NCBI RefSeq assembly: GCF_902459465.1
Contig: NC_047066.1
Coordinates: 15,999,047 to 16,063,046, forward strand
Reading direction: 5' to 3'
Source: Asterias rubens
Lineage: Eukaryota; Echinodermata; Asteroidea; Forcipulatida; Asteriidae
Length of the DNA: 64,000 bases
The notes below the pieces were generated by a model. The model searched no databases, had not been told where the DNA came from, and saw only the letters and a program-made list of their open reading frames with translations. Made by a program: the position numbers and the translations under genes. Shown piece after piece: positions 25,601-33,800 of this stretch (position 1 is the first letter of the stretch; every line of letters starts with the position of its first letter).

Positions 25601-27500
25601 GCAATGGTTAAGTGTCTTAACAAATTAATAAATATGCACACATCAAGGTACACTTATCGCTTACCCCATTTTCTAGCGGCTCAATGTATAAATCTTCTCC
25701 AATCTTTGATAAACAGTGAATACTCCTTCCAAACACTAAACAGAGACAAAAGAGAAAAATACATTAATCACCATCACTGACGACTGTGCTACTGTGAAAC
25801 CAAAAAGATACATATTATTCTCTGCTTTAGCGAAGTGATATGATGGTTATAAACTTTATTTACTTTTTTATTATTAGTTTTTAAATTGAAATGATTTTTT
25901 TAATTTTCATAACTTACCTAGGCCCTAAACTTTTTTTTTTTTTATATACATGTATAATTTGCTTGCAATAAAGTGTTTTTGAATAATTGTGTTAATGTGT
26001 GCTAACCAAGCTCCAACTTTTTTGTTAAAACATTTAGTTTACTTTAATTCATAATCTGATTGTGTGGAGTCAGGATAGTCATTTATTTTACTTGTTTGTT
26101 TGTTTTGAAAAGGTATGCCCTATGTATCAGCATGATCAGGCTAATTGTTGTTGTTTTTTACTCTTTTTTTAAATTTGTTGTTTTTTTACTTGAGATCAAT
26201 TGGTCGACGAAGTTGCGAGATGATAATGAAAGAAAAAACACCCTTGTCACACAAAGTTTGTGTGCTTTCAGATGCTTGATTTCGAGACCTCAAAATCTAA
26301 TTCTGAGCCTGCCCCTGAGCCTGAGGTGTCTTCCTCCATGGGGTGAGCTGAGCTGAGGTCTCGAAATCAAATTCGTGGAAAATTACCTGTCTCAAAAACT
26401 ATGTAATACTTCGGAGGGAGCCATTCCAGATCCACCGTTTCTCACATTGTTTTATACTATCAACAGCTCTCCATTGCTTGTTACCAGGACCAAGTAAGTT
26501 TTTATGCAAACAATTATTTTTAGTAATTATTACCACGCAATACATACACACAATTACATGACAAAAGTGTCCACTGCCTTTTTATTTTATAAAAAGTAAA
26601 CATACAAACATGACCCCCAAAAAACGGGTCGCACTAAATACCGACAACTCACGACCCCTCACGACAACTCACGACAACAATTTTTAAATACACTTTAACA
26701 AAACATTTGAACATAAGTCAACCGTTAAATATATGAACAAGAGTCATATGCACCCAAATCACTTTCAAACTGTTGAAAAAATTGTATTTTTAACTGTAAA
26801 AAAGGTGTTTTTTTACACCGAATTTAGTAACGAACAGTTATATCCGCCATTTTGTCTTTCAACGCACTTGGACGATTCTATTATACTGCAGGGGTGATAC
26901 AATATGCAAGATGATTATGTACCTTTTTAAAAATGTATTTCATGGAGTTTAAAACAATATTATATTTCAGTTTCCCCTTTTATTTTAACTTTGAATTCCA
27001 GAGTGGCGGCTTAGTTACTAACAAGAAAGAAAAAATCAGCGGCTACAAGTACAACCAAAACGAAAAAATAAAACTCAGCCCTCAGTCAGAAATTACTCCA
27101 CCCCCTGCGGTAACATAGAATCGTCCAAGTACGTCGAAAGAAAAAATGGCGAATATTTCCGTTCGTTACTAAACTCGGGGTTAAAAACACCTTTTTTTAC
27201 AGTTAAAAATATAATTTTTTTCAACAGTTTGAAAGTGATTTAGATGCATATGACTCTTGTGCACATATTTAACAGTTGAATCACGTTCGAATGTTCTGTT
27301 AAAGTGCATTTAAAAATTGTTGTCGTGAGTTGTTGTTAATAATAATATATACATTAATAATTAGTAGTAAATAAACAAGTCAACTTGACTGTCAAGCCAA
27401 GTTTATGCTTAAAAATATTCAAACATTGTCACAATGTTTCTCAAAATTTGCATAACAAAGATATACCTTTAATGTTGCTTCCAGGTATCATGCACTTCAT
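10605..27500 (-). CDS. RAD9: Cell cycle checkpoint protein RAD9 (9-1-1 clamp), complete, 13 coding exons
   Basis: Subunit of the nuclear RAD9-HUS1-RAD1 clamp that activates ATR signalling through TopBP1. Exons in order of transcription: 27467-27500, 25665-25735, 25132-25293, 24039-24153, 23771-23870, 21760-21866, 18553-18659, 17099-17163, 16306-16431, 15068-15145, 13635-13729, 11648-11979, 10605-10721. All have AG/GT borders and compatible phases; the sum is 1509 nt, 502 aa plus stop. Landmarks: start [25 protein letters not shown] (exon 3), [16 protein letters not shown] (exon 4), [11 protein letters not shown] (exon 7), [12 protein letters not shown] (exon 9), TPPSKK joined to FKSMFFG (exons 12/13), and an acidic C-terminus [12 protein letters not shown]. 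The PCNA-like fold covers about residues 1-275. The disordered tail (about 225 residues) is longer than in human RAD9A (391 aa overall). Vertebrates have A and B paralogues; I cannot assign this gene to either. Confidence 0.95.
12075..12422. mobile_element. hAT-like MITE with 8-bp target duplication, RAD9 intron 12
   Basis: Inverted ends TAAGCTTGGGCGATATC and GATATCGCCCAAGCTTA. It is flanked on both sides by GTTATAGC (12067-12074 and 12423-12430), an 8-bp duplication typical of hAT-type transposition. The interior is rich in ATATCGCGATA palindromes near each end. 348 bp, no ORF. Confidence 0.9.
12460..12775 (-). repeat. SINE copy with tRNA-like head (minus orientation)
   Basis: Contains CACCCCTTCTCTTTTTGATA, TGCACTGGGTTCTTTCACAT, CCAACGGCTTTAC and CACACTCTGCTGATCAGAAA. 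It ends in a tRNA-like segment that on the minus strand reads GGCGTTTCATGGCTTAACGG. Related fragments lie at 25430-25620, 35270-35475 and 41940-42150. Confidence 0.65.
13432..13507. repeat. Perfect 38-bp tandem duplication, RAD9 intron 11
   Basis: Two adjacent identical copies of a 38-bp unit that begins CTCAGTACTGACCCGAGTCC. The identity implies a recent event. Confidence 0.9.
13755..13870 (+). repeat. tRNA-derived SINE fragment
   Basis: A-box-like GGTTAGCTCAGTGAGTGG and B-box-like CGGGTTCAAATCCCACC are about 45 bp apart, followed by a non-tRNA tail with GGGGGTTTTCCTTCC. The acceptor stem does not pair, so it is not a functional tRNA. It lies just outside RAD9 exon 11. Confidence 0.65.
13876..14250. 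repeat. Family C fold-back element, copy 1
   Basis: Long inverted repeat: AACTTACACAGTTTGAAGAT, GATAGTAGAAAGCTT and GATGCTGTAGTTTTTGAGAA on the left are mirrored on the right. The centre is an ATTTTCGTCTC...AAAAT palindrome. Second copy at 23394-23757, partial copy at 20078-20215. Confidence 0.85.
15285..15640. repeat. Fold-back element, RAD9 intron 9
   Basis: GTCCATGAAAAGTGTTTGTT, CATGGTTAGAAAG and AAAAGTAGAATATAA on the left recur inverted on the right as TTATATTCTACTTTT, CTTTCTAACCAT, AACAAACGGTTTC and CTTTTCATGGACC. No TSD was resolved. Confidence 0.82.
16040..16195. repeat. Hairpin repeat, RAD9 intron 9
   Basis: GTGCGTCTGCGTCCCATATC and CAACTCGG are mirrored by GAGTTGGATATGGGACGC and AGAAGCACTATA; an inner hairpin is formed around CGTTGGATATGG. 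About 150 bp. Confidence 0.75.
16579..16888. repeat. Family A MITE, diverged copy
   Basis: Starts GAAGGCAGGGCATACTTTTG and ends near TTTACCAAAGGTTTATCC. Retains GAAAATAATGAAAGGAAAAA, ACACCCTTGTTGC and CAATGTTTTATAATA. Confidence 0.7.
17300..17620. repeat. Family E repeat (copy 1), possible Penelope-like terminal fragment
   Basis: Shares with 63660-63975 the words TTGCGGTAACAC, ATCTACTTGCCAGGTAGAG, TTTGTTCTTAGAG, GGAGTAGATTTATCGGATG and GGGCGGAAGGT. It ends in CTCCAGTCATCCTCAGG, resembling the GTCATCGTCAGG ends often seen in Penelope-like and hammerhead-bearing repeats. Assignment to that class is inference. Confidence 0.6.
17802..18186. repeat. Family A MITE, variant ends (ACACGTTTGG)
   Basis: Starts TTTAAAGGGAAGGTACACG and ends AAACGTGTACAGTGCCTTTA. 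A central palindrome AGACTTCTAGCTAGAAGTCT replaces the GACCTCAA palindrome of the main subfamily. Copies with the same ends occur at 24694-25073 and 59145-59525. Confidence 0.9.
18275..18425. repeat. Fold-back element next to RAD9 exon 7
   Basis: TTGCTTAGCATGAAATATC, TTCCTTGATAAAAATAGG and ATTACCAACC are mirrored by GGTTGGTAATCC, TTTTTATCAAGGAAG and TTCATGCTAAGCAAG, with about 50 bp between the arms. Confidence 0.88.
18702..19025. repeat. Family A MITE, right end lost
   Basis: Begins AGACACTGGACACTATTCGT and continues through TTGTGAGATAATAATGG, ACTTGACTTCAGGACCTCAA and CAATGTTTTATACTATCAAC, then stops near TTGCTTGCTAAAA. Confidence 0.8.
19138..19430. repeat. Three diverged tandem units of about 115 bp
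   Basis: CCAAGGAGTCT recurs near 19140, 19260 and 19373. Each is followed by AAAC/GAAA...GT..AAAA, and the first two by a TTGACCCGGAAGTAGAGGTC block. The copies are diverged, so the array is old. No coding potential. Confidence 0.75.
19772..19845 (-). repeat. tRNA-like sequence (pseudo-tRNA or SINE head)
   Basis: The minus strand has A-box-like TAGCCTAGTGGTCATCAG and B-box-like GAGTTCGAATCTCC at tRNA spacing. The acceptor ends do not pair and the T stem is imperfect, so I do not call a functional tRNA. Confidence 0.55.
20378..20606. repeat. Two tandem copies of a ~114-bp unit
   Basis: Both units contain CTCAAGAAGTCACAACTCAT, GATAGGTACATA, TTTAACAATAACATGGAAG and CCAGTTAT.TTCAAA, at about 90% identity by eye. 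Within RAD9 intron 6. Confidence 0.88.
21348..21728. repeat. Family A MITE, full copy (reverse orientation)
   Basis: Starts TTAAAGACAGTGGACACTAT and ends AATAGTGTCCACTGCCTTTA. It contains GAGCTCAATCGGTCGTCGAA and GCACACGAAGTTGTGTGC-like blocks. Ends 31 bp short of RAD9 exon 6. Confidence 0.92.
22321..22465. repeat. Fold-back element
   Basis: CAAATATAATATGGTTT and TTGGAAGTTGACAAACTAG are mirrored by GTTTGTCAACTTCCAA and ACCATGTTATATTTG. Arms about 65 bp, almost no spacer. Confidence 0.88.
22575..22845. repeat. Family D fold-back MITE, expanded copy
   Basis: Ends GGTCGATTTCACAAAGAG and CTCTTTGTGAAATTGACC, with TTAGGACGAG and CTCGTCC blocks inside, as in the copies at 4441 and 55325. Confidence 0.82.
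23394..23757. repeat. Family C fold-back element, copy 2
   Basis: Closely matches 13876-14250: CACAATGTTCACAGATTCAC, TACACAGTTTGAAGATAATG and AGGTGCTGTAGTTTTGGGGA, mirrored by ACTACAGCACCTC, ATTATCTTCAAAC and GTACCCAAATCCTTTAAA. It ends 13 bp from RAD9 exon 5. Confidence 0.88.
24694..25073. repeat. Family A MITE, ACACGTTTGG subfamily
   Basis: Starts TAAAGGCACTGTACACGTTT and ends AAACGTGTTCAGTGCCTTTA. Ends about 60 bp from RAD9 exon 3. Confidence 0.88.
25430..25620. repeat. SINE fragment
   Basis: Contains GGGGCGAACCCCTTCTCTTT, TGCACTGGGTTCTTTAACAT, ACATGGGACCAACGGCTTTA and CGAAGCAATGGTTAAGTG, the body of the same repeat seen at 12460-12775. An AAT microsatellite and the words CTTATACAGCGC and AAGGTACTCAAGACGC lie just before it (25310-25380). 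Confidence 0.65.
26190..26584. repeat. Family A MITE, left end lost, small internal insertion
   Basis: Starts inside the family at GATCAATTGGTCGACGAAGT and ends AGTGTCCACTGCCTTT. About 45 bp with CCTGCCCCTGAGCCTGAGG interrupts the GACCTCA palindrome. Confidence 0.8.
26630..27335. repeat. Large fold-back element, RAD9 intron 1
   Basis: Arms of about 235 bp: ACGACAACAATTTTTAAAT, AAAAAAGGTGTTTTTTTACA, AACGAACAG and CTTGGACGATTCTA on the left; GAATCGTCCAAGTACGTCG, AAACACCTTTTTTTACAG and ATTTAAAAATTGTTGTCGT on the right. The centre of about 240 bp is non-repetitive. It ends about 130 bp before the exon 1 donor. Confidence 0.88.
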
Positions 27501-27565
27501 TATTTGCGTTGTCGATTTTCCTCGATGTTTTGGTTCAACCAGACGTGATTTATGTTTTGACATTA

Positions 27566-27576
27566 GCCGCCATCTT
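27566..27576 (-). promoter_or_regulatory. YY1-like site
   Basis: The minus strand reads AAGATGGCGGC, an exact match to the classical YY1 core, about 65 nt upstream of the RAD9 ATG in RAD9 orientation, where YY1 sites near transcription starts are usually found. Confidence 0.65.
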
Positions 27577-27622
27577 TTCAAGAGTTTCTTGCTAAGTTGC
27601 AGGTTGAATAAACTTAACTTTG

Positions 27623-27627
27623 ATTGG
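27623..27627 (-). promoter_or_regulatory. CCAAT box (inverted)
   Basis: ATTGG in the context TTTGATTGGACG, an NF-Y type core on the minus strand, 123 bp upstream of the RAD9 ATG. Confidence 0.5.
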
Positions 27628-27656
27628 ACGTATATGAAGAGAGCTTGCCTTTCTGG

Positions 27657-27661
27657 CCAAT
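27657..27661 (+). promoter_or_regulatory. CCAAT box
   Basis: CCAAT in the context TGGCCAATCAAAA, close to the NF-Y consensus, 34 bp from the inverted CCAAT. The pair fits cooperative NF-Y binding at a bidirectional promoter. Confidence 0.55.
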
Positions 27662-27856
27662 CAAAACAGAGGTTTCATTTGGACACAACATAACTAGTTC
27701 CCAGTGTTCTCTTCATAGATCTCTATACGAAATGTGTACAAGGATCAGTCTATTACATTCAACACTGCACAATAAAAAATCCTCGCCCACTTCCCCCAAG
27801 TCCGTTCTCTTTATCTACAAAACACACTCGAAACGAATCCTTTCTGATTGGAGAAC

Positions 27857-30800
27857 ATGGTATGTTGATATTTGAGTTTGGTTTATTTATCATTTAAAAT
27901 ATAGTTTAAGTATTTGTAATCATAAAAAATATAAAAAGCTTCTCAACAAAGTGACAATGCCCAATTTATTTTTATTTTTTTAAAACCGTAGGTAGGCCTA
28001 CAATTTTTTACGTTTTTTGTTATTTTATCTGGTCAAAATGGTGGATCATGGATCGAGCTTGCAATTCTCTTTTTTTTTAATACAAAATTCGGGATGAAAG
28101 TTAACAAGGTCGTGACCTAATTTTACCAAACAAAGCCAGGTTGGTAACTTTTATTTTACTCAAAAAAATCTGATTTTTGTGGTTTCTGCACTGCTGACCA
28201 CATCACTTTTGACATCATGGATTGGTCTAGTTTATTGCTCCGTAAACATAAACGCCAAACAAAGATAACTGCTTATATAATATATGCGGTGCAAAAAGGG
28301 TTGCAGGTGCATTTATTGTACTCCAGTCCTAGATAGAACTATTTTGGTTTCGTCCGGCTATCGGAGACGATAGCCGGACGAAACCGAAATAGTTCTAGGA
28401 GTAGGACTAGGAGTACATTTATTGTACCAACCACCAAGGTGCATATTATAAAAAGTTGGGAGGTACAAAATGTAGCTAGATTTGTAGATGTTTGCTCCAA
28501 ACAAGGAGATTCCAACCGTCCCCTTAATTTAAACACCCCGATGGATGGGAGCTCGAGATTCTGACTGGGGAGGGCATTCCACCACCACAAGACCGTTCGT
28601 GGGAAAAATGAATATTTGTAGAGCTGGAGACGTGCTGGGATGACTTTTTATTTACATCTGTAGAAGAATCGATGTTACAATGTTGCAGTGCATGTGCGCG
28701 CTGTCCGTTTGCTTTGCACGCCGTTCACTCATAATGGCGCGCACGCACTGTAGCACTGCAACATTGTAACTAGTTGCGATAATCGTAACCCTCCATCCTC
28801 CCGACGGTCGGAGACCGGAGGGTTACGACACAAGACTGATATTATCGGTGTAACTAGCAGTTTTGACCATTTTTTGCCAGACTCGTGATCAGATTCGTCC
28901 TTTTTTTCCACTTTCCAAAATCATGACAGACATTCTAAACACATGGAGTTGATCTTTATTGTATGACAACGTCATCTGGAACCCTTAAAGCAACATCATG
29001 AAAATATTTGGCAGAAAAAACGACAAAAACTTACCAAAAGACTGACCGAATATATCCATAATCCATAGCGGGACCAACTAGTGACTTTGAACGTCGCACT
29101 TGCTTGGCAACAACCAATCAGCGTGACCCAACCATCGATGTCGTATGCGTATCGGCCATTCCAGCTTGCAAACTCACCGCCTGTGTGTGTAAGCACTGAT
29201 CCCCCGCACCGAGTGCGCAGCATGCAGGCATGTACATGTGGGTCATTCCGTGTCAAATCAACCAGTTTTCAGAAAAGTTCCCAGGTGACCCCCTCAGATT
29301 TTGATGAAACTTCATCAGAATGATTGAATGTGGCTCAAATGAACACATACAAAAGAGCTAAGTCATACTCCATGTTGTTTGCGAGATATGACCCATTGAA
29401 ATTTGGTCGAGGCGGCCATTTTGTGCTCGCGCGGGACGCGAAAAGTGATTTTTTTGATAATTTCCGACTTTGAAAGCTCATAATTTAATTATTGTACCAG
29501 GTAGAGAGCTCAAATTTGGTATTCCATCTTACTTCTTGCCAAATTTCATGAATCTGCACTCAATTTAGATGTATCTCCTTTAATTTTCTAGTTATGGTCA
29601 CCTAAAACAGGCACTTTAATCAGCCAAAAATGTTTTTTGTGATTTTTGGGGTCACCCTGTGCCCACATGAGGGGTCAAATAAATCCTATATTCCCTAGGT
29701 ATTATCTATGGGTGCATGTTTATACCCATAAGCAATTATAAGCTCACCAATGCAATAATTTAGAAATAGCATGGGCCCAAAGTTGGTTCCAGCCAGAAAA
29801 AGGTCAAAAAGACCCCGCCCGTCTTGACCCCGGTTGACCCCGCGATCAATTGAAATGTTTTTTGAAATTGATACCAGTTAAACATATATATTATATCTAC
29901 TTATACACCAATTTTCAGCTTTGGCACTCAACTCCTTCATGGTGTGGTGGCAATTTGAATGTTATATGTTTTTGGCACATTTTAATGTGGGCACAGGGTG
30001 ACCCCAAAAATCACAAAAAACATTTTCGGCTGATTAAAGTGCCTACTTTGGGTGACCATAACTAGAAAATTAAAGGAAATACATTTAAATTGAGTGCAGA
30101 TTCATGAAATTTGGCAAAAAGTAAGATGGAATACTCAATTTGAGCTCTCTACCTGGTACAAAAACTAAATTATGAGCTTTCAAAGTCGGAAATTATCACA
30201 AAAATCACTTTTCGCGTCTCGCGCGAGCACAAAATGGCCGCCTTAGCCAAATTTCAAACGGTCATATCTCGAAAACGACATGGAATATGACTTAGCTTTT
30301 TTGTATGTGTTCATTTTTGCAACATCCAATCATTCTGATGAAGTTTCATCAAAATCTGAGAGGGTCACCTGGGGACCACTGGTTGATTTGACACGGAATG
30401 ACCCATGTACATGTACATGTACTGTATGAACATCGTGCGTGCACAAACTATACAGCTCGTAAGTACCGTGTGCTGCTCCATACCCCCACATGGCCAAACA
30501 CACCCTGATGTTTTGTGTGTGTGTGCAATACACAATACATGTACATGTACATGCCTGCATGCTGCGCACTCGGTGCGGGGATCGGTGCTTACACACACAG
30601 TGCGGTGAGTTTGCAAGCTGGAATGGCCGATACGCATACGACATCGATGGTTGGGTCACGCTGATTGGTTGTTGCCAAGCAAGTCCGACATCAAAATCAC
30701 TAGTTGGTCCCGCTATGGATTATGGATATATTCGGTCAGTCTTTTGGTAAGTTTTTGTCGTTTTTTCTGCCAAATATTTTCATGATGTAGTTTTAAGGGT

Positions 30801-33800
30801 TCCAGATGACGTTGTCATACAATAAAGATCAACTCCATGTGTTTAGAATGTCTGTCATGATTTTGGAAAGTGGAAAAAAAGGACGAATCTGATCACGAGT
30901 CTGGCAAAAACTGGTCAAAACTGCTAGTTACACCGATAATATCAGTCTTGTGTCGTAACCCTCAGGTCTCCGACCGTCGGGAGGATGGAGGGTTACGATT
31001 ATCGCAACTACATTGTAACATCCCTTTTACAGTATTGTTTTGCCCAACAACAAAATAATGCGTTTGCAAAGCGATGCGACAGGTTCAAAATATGAACCTG
31101 GGATTTCGCTCCTGGATCTGGTAAGTTTTTGTCCATTTTTATTTCCTAAATGGTGTTTTGAGTATTATGGCAGGCTGCATTAGACATTGTGGATTAAGTT
31201 CGTACCCTCAGAATTTGTGTCATGATTTTTGAAAGTGGTAAAAATGGGGCAAATCTGGTGACTAGCTGTCGAAATTGTACGTGTTGGACCAGATCAGGTA
31301 GGTCAGATGGGGTTGGGCTAAAAATTGGTGTGCATTCGATCATTGCTCATCAGGTAGCCCTCATATTAATTTTATCAGGCAAAGCACAGAGATAAATTTT
31401 AACAAAATTGGAAGACAATAAAGTGTGTTGGTCCGTCATGGAATTCCCCTCTTTGATTGTAGTACTGCTTGCTTCACATCCATCATCCACGTCATGTTTT
31501 GTCTATTTTTTTGTCAAGATGTATAAAAAACAAACAAGTAAATAGAAGATTCACGTGTACATAATAGTAACAAATGAGGTGACATTTTGATAGTGTGACA
31601 TTGTTTTGTGTTATTTTTTTAGGATTGCTTCAATGTATTATTTTTAGAAAAATAATAATAAAGTAATTTGTTGTTGCTAATTATTCACTGTAAATAACCT
31701 TTTTCCATCCCTGTGTCCTTTTTGCAGTTGGTGCTTGTGTTAGGAGACCTACACATTCCACATCGGAAAAGTGGCCTTCCAGCTAAGTTTAAGAAGCTCC
31801 TTGTTCCAGGCAAAATCCAGCACATATTATGTACAGGCAATCTGTGTACTAAAGAGTCCTATGACTACCTGAAAACACTTGCCAGTGATGTACATATTGT
31901 CAGGGGAGATTTTGATGAGGTGAGATGTAGGCCTGGATGACTAGTGAAATTCACTACCTGAAGGCACGCTTCAATTAGTCACAATTGTGATATTTGGATA
32001 CAAAAAACAAACAAACAAACAAACAAACTTTGAAACGAGTAGCCGCTATTCTCAAAACCAAATATTTTGGGCCGCTGCTTGGGTTGAAATGTGAGGTACA
32101 AAGTAGACAATTGACACTTTGGCATCGGCGACTAGTGAAATACACTACCCGACCAGTCGCATTTCAATGTCTTGTCCCTTTGGCTCATCTTTGTGTAGGG
32201 TCAAATTGCATGCAATGTCAGCAATTGTTCAAACGCCCCCATACTAACATATTATATTGAATACCGGGGTGTAGATGGCACAGCATTACAAGTAAGTTAG
32301 CACTGCGTAAGCTTGCACACCAAGCATATGTATGTTGAAACACTTCTGACCGTGTTTATATCCTCCTCTCGACCAATCAGAATGAATAAACTGTCCCGAG
32401 TATTTATGAATAATCAGGACTTGAACTTCCCTCTTGAAGGGGCACAGCAATTTAGTCTCTGGTATAGGGGCACTTCTATGTAAAAAAAAATGTTGTATTG
32501 GAACTTTGCAAAGGGCACCACGGCAAAAGCACAGTTCACCATAGCAATTGCTGTGGGTGTCATGTGTTATTTTGAGGCCTGTACCGGTATGTATTTGTTG
32601 CATTTCGCTTAAGTTAGCACTGCATAGGCTTGCCCACGAGGCCAGGGTTCGAAATTAGCGGGCGCCCGGTCGCCAAATGCGAGTGAAAATAGCGGCGGGC
32701 GAGTGAAAACCCTTTCTCACTAGCCCGCCGGGTTAGTCAAATAATTATTCCTTTTCACATATAAATGAGGGTTCAGTGGCAAAATCCCACAGAAAACTTT
32801 TACTAAAGCTTTTAAAGTAATAAGTTTGACAATTCTAGATACTTGCTAGATTTAATTTTGCCGTGATCGGGACCGGAATTGCTGTCGTTCGTTTCAGAAA
32901 ACACGTACAATCAATTGAAAACACGTACAATCAATTGAAAACACGTACAATCAATTGAAAACACGATGCACAAACCACATGGTGCCGAGTACAGTACACG
33001 GTCGCCCACTGGTATGTCCATGCCGTATGCACAGCACATACACAACACACACATACATGTATGCAGTCGTCCAAAGTCCATTCTGACCAACACTCTGCAC
33101 GCTGTGATTGGCCGTTGATGGCTGTTGATAATTCCATATTCATGATGTTCTTGACTAGACTTCAATGCAAGTACACGTTCACGAATGGAGTAAATAATTG
33201 CCGCACGTGGTGCATAATGCCTGCAGACTGTACACAATGTACAGCCTTGGAGGAATTCCAATAACATGGACAACGTTTGCCGACAGGGGGCGTTGCGGGG
33301 CAAAGTTCATTGAATTATTTCTCGATGTGCGTTGTTGACTGATCGTTGAATTATGAAAATTTTGTTGCAAACGGAGTTCAAAACATGTTCAAATGAACCG
33401 ACCCCCCTAACCATGAAGGTAAAACTTCAGATATAAAATCCTCCAAAAAAAGCAGTTTTAAGGGCTTAATTTTCGTGTCTTTTTTGTATATATATATTTT
33501 GTTTTCGTTTTAAAAATTGTGTGTATAAATACATGCGGGCTAGTGAAAAAACCTGCGGGCGATCGAGAACTGTGGTTGACTCGCCCGGCGGCAATTGAAA
33601 AAAAAGTTAAGGGAAACCCCTTGAGGCGTATGTAAAACACAACTTACTTTAACATGTATGTAATAGCATGTTCAAACATGGCCATGTGATCTCCTCTCGA
33701 CCAATCAGAATGGATAAACCTTTCCAAGTATTTATGAATAATGTTTCTCTTTACTCTTCTATCATGTCTATTTTTTTATATGTAGAACGTGTCGTATCCA

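Larger units (their letters stand above)
27501..27856. promoter_or_regulatory. Divergent RAD9/VPS29 promoter
   Basis: 356 bp separate the RAD9 start codon (minus, 27500) from the VPS29 start codon (plus, 27857). It contains CCAAT boxes in both orientations and a YY1-like site, and no TATA box at an obvious position. This arrangement is typical of housekeeping bidirectional promoters. Function is inferred, not shown. Confidence 0.75.

Noticed and set aside
28729-31058. Paired ORFs (60-62 aa, [15 protein letters not shown]) on opposite strands
   Set aside because: They are mirror images in the two arms of the palindromic element, with no start context, splice sites or family match.
31058-31120. 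ATG-started exon with phase-0 GTAAGT donor that could add 21 residues to the VPS29 N-terminus
   Set aside because: ATG|GTATGT at 27857 gives the conserved 182-aa protein exactly. The 31058 sequence has no resemblance to VPS29 starts and lies at the edge of a transposon.
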